Below are positions 59,856 to 64,000 of a DNA stretch of 64,000 bases, one piece after another. Below the pieces are notes generated by a model. That model had not been told where the DNA came from. It did no database searches and saw only the letters and a list, made by a program, of their open reading frames with translations. Both the position numbers and the translations under genes were made by a program. Location of the stretch: the NCBI RefSeq assembly GCF_006517535.1, contig NZ_VHQH01000039.1, positions 1 to 64,000 on the forward strand. Reading direction: 5' to 3'. Origin of the DNA: Schumannella sp. 10F1B-5-1. GTDB lineage: Bacteria > Actinomycetota > Actinomycetes > Actinomycetales > Microbacteriaceae. Every line of letters begins with the position of its first letter. Within the stretch, counting starts at the first letter, position 1.

Positions 59856-61514
59856 GTGAATCCCGCCGAGCTCTCCGCCGCCATCCTCCGTGTCGTCACC
59901 GCCGCCGCGGAGCGACGCGAGGCCGCCGCCCCGACGGCCGACGGGATCGTGCTCGAGCGCCCGCGCAACCGCGATCACGGCGACTGGACGACGAACGTGG
60001 CGATGCGTCTGGCGAAGCCCTGGGGGCTCGCGCCGCGCGACCTCGCGCAGGAACTGGCCGAGGGCATCCAGGGCATCGACGGCGTCGCCTCGGTCGAGGT
60101 CGCCGGTCCCGGCTTCCTCAACATCCGACTGGATGCGGCGGCCGCGGGTGCGCTCGCGCTGACGATCCTCGAGCGGGGCGACGTCTACGGCCACAACGAC
60201 TCCGCGGCCGGCCAGTCGATCAACCTCGAGTTCGTATCGGCGAACCCGACGGGCCCGTTGCACATCGGCCACACCCGCTGGGCCGCGCTCGGCGACGCGA
60301 TGGCGCGCCTGCTGAAGGCGTCCGGCGCCGATCTGGTCAGCGAGTTCTACATCAACGACGCCGGCGAGCAGATGGACCGCTTCGGCGCCTCGGTGCTCGC
60401 CGCGCTGCGTGGACGCCCCACGCCCGAGAACGGATACCCGGGCGCGTACATCACCGACCTCGCCGCCCGCGTGCTCGAGGCCGAGCCGAGCATCGAGGAC
60501 CTCTCCGACGACGATGCGCTGCCGCGCGCCCGCGAGCTCGGCTACCAGCTGCAGCTCGCCGACATCACGGCGTCGCTCGCGCGCTTCAACGTGCACTTCG
60601 ACGTGTGGTTCAGCGAGCGCGCGCTGCACGCGCCCGACGCGGCGACCGGCGTCAGCCCGGTCGACGGTGCTGTCGAGCGCCTGCGCGAGCAGGGCCACGT
60701 CTTCGACGCCGACGACGCGATCTGGGTGCGCACGACCGAGTTCGGTGACGACAAGGACCGCGTCATCCGCCGCGGCAACGGCATCTACACCTACTTCGCC
60801 GCGGATGCCGCGTACTACCTGTCGAAGACCGACCGCGGCTTCCAGCACAAGATCTACCTGCTCGGCGCCGACCACCACGGCTACGTGCACCGTCTGAAGG
60901 CGATCGCGGGCGCGGCCGGCGACGACCCGCAGAAGGACATCGAGGTGCTGATCGGGCAGCTCGTGACGATCAACGGCGCCCGCCTGTCCAAGCGCGCGGG
61001 CAACATCATCGAGCTCGACGACCTGCAGGCGTGGCTCGGCACCGACGCGCTGCGCTACTCGCTGGCGCGCTACCCGGCCGACTCGCCGATCACGCTCGAT
61101 CCCGAGATCCTGCAGCGCCGCACGAACGACAACCCCGTCTTCTACGTGCAGTACGCGCACGCCCGCACGCAGGCCGTGGCGCGCAACGCCGCCGGGCTCG
61201 GCGTCGAGGCGACGGAGTTCGACGCGAGCCTGCTGGTGCACGAGACCGAGAGCGCGCTGCTCGGCGCCCTGGCCGACTTCCCCCGCGTCGTCGCGCAGGC
61301 GGCCGAGCTGCGCGAGCCGCACCGCGTCGCGCGCTACCTCGAAGAGCTCGCGGGCAGCTACCACCGCTGGTACGACAGCTGCCGCGTCACGCCGATGGGC
61401 GACGACCCGGTCGAGACGGTGCACCGCACGCGTCTGCAGCTGAACTCCGCCACCGGTCAGGTGCTGCGCAACGGCCTCGACCTGCTCGGGGTGAGCGCTC
61501 CCGAGCGCATGTGA
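59856..61514 (+). CDS. argS: Arginyl-tRNA synthetase
   Basis: A 552-residue class I synthetase charging tRNA-Arg. The N-terminal Add-1 domain covers about 1-110, with the adenylation-site motif EFVSANPTGPLHIGHTRWA (HIGH) after it. LSKRAGNIIELDDL replaces KMSKS, as is usual for ArgRS, and the C-terminal anticodon-binding domain ends NGLDLLGVSAPERM. TAGACT (59842-59847) lies eight bases before GTG 59856, fixing the start and predicting a leaderless message. It heads the argS / LmeA-like / lysA / hom cluster. Confidence 0.97.
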   Translation: MNPAELSAAILRVVTAAAERREAAAPTADGIVLERPRNRDHGDWTTNVAMRLAKPWGLAPRDLAQELAEGIQGIDGVASVEVAGPGFLNIRLDAAAAGALALTILERGDVYGHNDSAAGQSINLEFVSANPTGPLHIGHTRWAALGDAMARLLKASGADLVSEFYINDAGEQMDRFGASVLAALRGRPTPENGYPGAYITDLAARVLEAEPSIEDLSDDDALPRARELGYQLQLADITASLARFNVHFDVWFSERALHAPDAATGVSPVDGAVERLREQGHVFDADDAIWVRTTEFGDDKDRVIRRGNGIYTYFAADAAYYLSKTDRGFQHKIYLLGADHHGYVHRLKAIAGAAGDDPQKDIEVLIGQLVTINGARLSKRAGNIIELDDLQAWLGTDALRYSLARYPADSPITLDPEILQRRTNDNPVFYVQYAHARTQAVARNAAGLGVEATEFDASLLVHETESALLGALADFPRVVAQAAELREPHRVARYLEELAGSYHRWYDSCRVTPMGDDPVETVHRTRLQLNSATGQVLRNGLDLLGVSAPERM

Positions 61515-61564
61515 GACGATCTCGGCAGCCGCGACCCCCGCGCGGCGCCGCCGAGAGGATCGAC

Positions 61565-62383
61565 ATGAGCGACCCCGCCGCCACGCCCGACACACCGGTC
61601 GCGACCGCCGAGGCACCCGCGCCGGGATCTCCGCGACGGCGACGCCCGCGCGCGCTGATCGTGGTGGCGGCCATCGTGGTCGTGATGATCGTGCTCGTAA
61701 TCGTCGCCGAGTTCGCGGGTCGCGCGGTCGCCGCCGGCTACGTGCGCGATCGCGTGGTCTCGGCCCTCGACCTGACCAGCAGTCAGCGGGTCGACGTCGA
61801 CCTCGGCGGCGGCTCGATCCTGCTGCAGGCGCTCGCCGGCCGCGCCGACCGGGTCGTCGTCGAGGTGCCCGACGCGAAGATCGCCGGCGTGACGGGTCCG
61901 CTGTCGCTCACGGCCTCCGGCATCCCGATCCGCGGCGGAGGTGCGGCCGAGCGGGTCGCCGCCCGCTTCGTGATCGAGAAGGAGCAGGAGGCCGGCTTCC
62001 AGAGCTACTTCCAGCGCGCGGGATTCGACTCGGTCGCCTTCGACGGCGACCGCGTCGAGATCGCCAGCTCGCTGTCGCTGCTGGAGCAGAGCATCCCGGT
62101 GCAGATCGATCTCTCGCTCGGGGCCGACGGCGGCGCGCTCGTCTTCACCCCGACGACCGTGCACCTCGGCGGCGAGGCGATCGAGCTGGCCGAGGTGGCC
62201 GACAGCCCCTTCGGTCCGGCGCTCGAGCGCTACATCGGTCCCAAGACCTTCTGCGTGAACGAGCAGCTGCCCGCGGGCATCGGCCTGCGCAGCGCCGTCA
62301 TGAAGGACGGCGACATCACGCTGCGCTTCGCGGGCGACGACGTCGCCCTCGCTGGCGGCGCCGCGAAGGGCACCTGCAGCTGA
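61565..62383 (+). CDS. LmeA-like DUF2993 phospholipid-binding protein
   Basis: A 272-residue protein. A Pro/Ala-rich cytoplasmic start and RRRRPR precede one membrane anchor (ALIVVAAIVVVMIVLVIVAE). The outside domain starts GYVRDRVVSALDLTSSQRV, matching DUF2993, related to mycobacterial LmeA, which binds phosphatidylinositol and aids lipomannan elongation. Here the function is inferred by fold only. ATG 61565 has GAGAGGA at five bases. It lies 50 bp after argS and may be co-transcribed. Confidence 0.8.
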   Translation: MSDPAATPDTPVATAEAPAPGSPRRRRPRALIVVAAIVVVMIVLVIVAEFAGRAVAAGYVRDRVVSALDLTSSQRVDVDLGGGSILLQALAGRADRVVVEVPDAKIAGVTGPLSLTASGIPIRGGGAAERVAARFVIEKEQEAGFQSYFQRAGFDSVAFDGDRVEIASSLSLLEQSIPVQIDLSLGADGGALVFTPTTVHLGGEAIELAEVADSPFGPALERYIGPKTFCVNEQLPAGIGLRSAVMKDGDITLRFAGDDVALAGGAAKGTCS

Positions 62384-62511
62384 CGACGCCGCGCGGGTGA
62401 ACGCCGGGCGTCGCGGAGGGGTCCGCGCGATTCGCTAGCATGGATGCGGCTTCAGGGACCAAGCCGGGTCCGCTCGCCTCGATCCGATCATCTCCGACCG
62501 CGAGGCCCAGC

Positions 62512-63966
62512 GTGACCGTGAACCCGCTCGCTCCGGCGTGGCTCGACCACCCGGCCGACGCGAACGCTCTGACCCCCGCCGTGTGGCCGTCCTCGGCCGA
62601 GCGCGACGCCGACGGACGGCTCGTGATCGCCGGCGTGGCCGCGACCGCCCTCGCAGCCGAGCACGGCACTCCGCTCTATGTCGTCGACGAAGTGGATGCG
62701 CGGTCGCGCGCCGCCCGCATCCGCTCGGCGTTCGAGTCGGCCTTCGAGCGCCTCGGCACGACCGTCGGCGTCTACTACGCCGGCAAGGCGTTCCTCAGCG
62801 CCGCCGTGGCCCGGTGGATGCGCGACGAGGGCCTGCGCATCGACGTGTGCAGCGGGGGTGAGCTGGCCGTCGCCCTGGCGGCCGGTGTGGAGCCGGCCGC
62901 GATCGGCTTCCACGGCAACAACAAGAGCCTCGCCGAGATCGACCGTGCGGTCGGCATCGGCGTGGGCGCGCTCGTTCTCGACAGCGTCGTCGAGATCGAT
63001 CGTGTCGCCGAGGCCGCACGTCGTCATGGCCGCACGCAGGCGGTGCGTCTGCGCATCAACAGCGGCGTGCACGCGAGCACGCACGAGTACCTGGCGACCT
63101 CGCGCGAGGACCAGAAGTTCGGCATCCCGATCGCGGATGCTCCCGACGCGGTCGCCCGCATCCGCGCGCACGACGGTCTCGAGTTCCTCGGCCTGCACTC
63201 GCACATCGGCTCGCAGATCTTCGAGTCGTCGGGCTTCGCCGAGGCGGCGCGTCGTCTGCTCGCGCTGCACGCGGAGCTGTCGGCCGCAGCCCCGGTGCCC
63301 GAGCTCAACATCGGCGGCGGCTTCGGCATCGCCTACACGGCCGCCGACGAGGTCATGCCGATCGAGACGATCGCCGACGAGCTCGCCCGGGCCGTCGCGG
63401 GGGAGTGCGACCGGCTCGGCATCCCTGTGCCGCGCATCGCGATCGAGCCGGGTCGCTCGATCATCGGCCCGGCGGGCGTGACGCTCTACGAGGTCGGCAC
63501 GATCAAGGACGTCCGGGTCGGCGACGGCGCCGACGCGGCCGTGCGCCGCTACGTCAGCGTCGACGGCGGGATGAGCGACAACGCCCGTCCGTCGCTCTAC
63601 GGCGCCGACTACTCGGTGCGTCTCGCCGGCCGCGTCTCCGCCGCCGACGCCGCCCTGGTGCGGATCGCCGGCAAGCACTGCGAGTCGGGCGACATCGTGG
63701 TGCAGGCCGACTACCTGCCCGGCGACGTGACGGCGGGCGACCTCGTCGCCGTCCCGGCCACGGGCGCCTACTGCTGGTCGCTCGCCAGCAACTACAACCA
63801 CCTCGGCCGTCCCGCCGTCGTCGCCGTGCGCGACGGCGCCGGCCGCGTCATCGTGCGCGGCGAGGCGATCGACGACCTCCTCGCCCGCGACGTCGACGCC
63901 GCGGCCCCCGCCCTGACCGCCCCTGCGCCGCGATCGGCGGCCGAGACGACAGAGAAGACCGCGTGA
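62512..63966 (+). CDS. lysA: Diaminopimelate decarboxylase
   Basis: A 484-residue PLP enzyme making L-lysine from meso-diaminopimelate. The PLP lysine is in GVYYAGKAFLSAAVA. Further motifs are GFHGNNKSLAEID, LHSHIGSQIFE, LNIGGGFGIAYT, IEPGRSIIGPAGV, and the catalytic Cys in GKHCESGDIV. GTG 62512 (VTVNPLAPAW) matches family starts; an earlier ATG at 62440 lies within the probable -10 TAGCAT (62436-62441), giving a leader of about 60 nt. It overlaps hom. Confidence 0.95.
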   Translation: MTVNPLAPAWLDHPADANALTPAVWPSSAERDADGRLVIAGVAATALAAEHGTPLYVVDEVDARSRAARIRSAFESAFERLGTTVGVYYAGKAFLSAAVARWMRDEGLRIDVCSGGELAVALAAGVEPAAIGFHGNNKSLAEIDRAVGIGVGALVLDSVVEIDRVAEAARRHGRTQAVRLRINSGVHASTHEYLATSREDQKFGIPIADAPDAVARIRAHDGLEFLGLHSHIGSQIFESSGFAEAARRLLALHAELSAAAPVPELNIGGGFGIAYTAADEVMPIETIADELARAVAGECDRLGIPVPRIAIEPGRSIIGPAGVTLYEVGTIKDVRVGDGADAAVRRYVSVDGGMSDNARPSLYGADYSVRLAGRVSAADAALVRIAGKHCESGDIVVQADYLPGDVTAGDLVAVPATGAYCWSLASNYNHLGRPAVVAVRDGAGRVIVRGEAIDDLLARDVDAAAPALTAPAPRSAAETTEKTA

Positions 63967-64000
63967 TCGAATACCGCAACCTCCGCATCGCCCTCCTCGG
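63963..64000 (+). CDS. hom: Homoserine dehydrogenase, N-terminal fragment (continues beyond window)
   Basis: The frame opens VIEYRNLRIALL and runs off the window. This start, together with its place directly after lysA with an overlapping GTGA start/stop, is characteristic of actinobacterial homoserine dehydrogenase. Only 12 full codons are available, so the call rests mostly on gene order and the glycine-rich strand beginning (RIALLG). Confidence 0.75.
   Translation, partial: MIEYRNLRIALL

Overview
The window is a contiguous piece of chromosome from a high-GC actinobacterium, most likely a member of the Microbacteriaceae (order Micrococcales). The evidence is the tmRNA with tag ANSKRTDFALAA, a SigR/RsrA-type thiol-redox sigma/anti-sigma pair, the fused actinobacterial 2-oxoglutarate decarboxylase Kgd, GuaB1, GTP-dependent PEP carboxykinase next to a RamB-like regulator, frequent GTG starts, and 4-bp start/stop overlaps. 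I see no phage genes, transposase, IS, CRISPR or plasmid functions. This is core and soft-core chromosome.

Layout. 1-5.5 kb: smpB, an F420/FMN-type monooxygenase, an MFS pump, a rhodanese and the tmRNA gene ssrA. 5.5-12.2 kb: aldo/keto reductase, Fe(II)/2OG oxygenase, the leftward aroA-rsgA-hisN group and the divergent sigR-rsrA pair. 12.3-18.6 kb: a coupled AAA+ ATPase and TPR membrane protein, then kgd. 18.7-22.9 kb: guaB1, then a repeat-rich leader ORF coupled to two CNNM/CorC-type membrane proteins. 23-28.3 kb: Old Yellow Enzyme, HAD hydrolase, NAD(P)HX dehydratase, a GT87-like membrane protein and an MFS pump. 28.3-31.5 kb: a response regulator, a kinase-like membrane partner without visible catalytic motifs, and a histidine kinase. 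31.5-31.8 kb: a 372-bp structured intergenic region. 31.8-34.6 kb: metX and metY for methionine. 34.7-41.3 kb: acyltransferase, SDR, acyl-CoA ligase, MFS, S51-like peptidase and ung. 41.4-45.9 kb: two ABC-2 type exporters, the second with its own YtrA-type GntR repressor. 46-53.8 kb: amidase, an iron-box-controlled half siderophore-interacting protein, a hydrolase, a redox operon, an arginase-family enzyme and an ECF sigma factor with a membrane-anchored partner. 53.9-57.6 kb: pckG, its divergent RamB-like regulator and tRNA-Arg(CCG). 57.6-64 kb: pdxH-like oxidase, transglutaminase-like protein, lipoprotein, argS, an LmeA-like protein, lysA and the first codons of hom.

Regulation is unusually readable. 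About twenty genes have a TANNNT -10 hexamer (often TAGGCT, TAGCGT or TAGACT) 6-10 nt before the start codon and no Shine-Dalgarno sequence, which predicts leaderless mRNAs and fixes several starts. Overlaid on these are recognisable operators: a DtxR/IdeR-like iron box at 47481, a palindrome between the core promoter elements of the RamB-like gene at 55979, a palindrome over the GntR start codon at 45916, and a SigR-type promoter (GGAAT-N18-GTT) at 11080 overlapping the aroA start.

No wholly new multi-gene system is obvious. The best candidates for new biology are the GGGGG-rich hairpin region at 31.5-31.8 kb, the repeat-bearing leader ORF at 20290, the stand-alone SIP half-protein, the kinase/pseudokinase/regulator trio, and a strong window-wide excess of the hexamer GGATGC/GCATCC.
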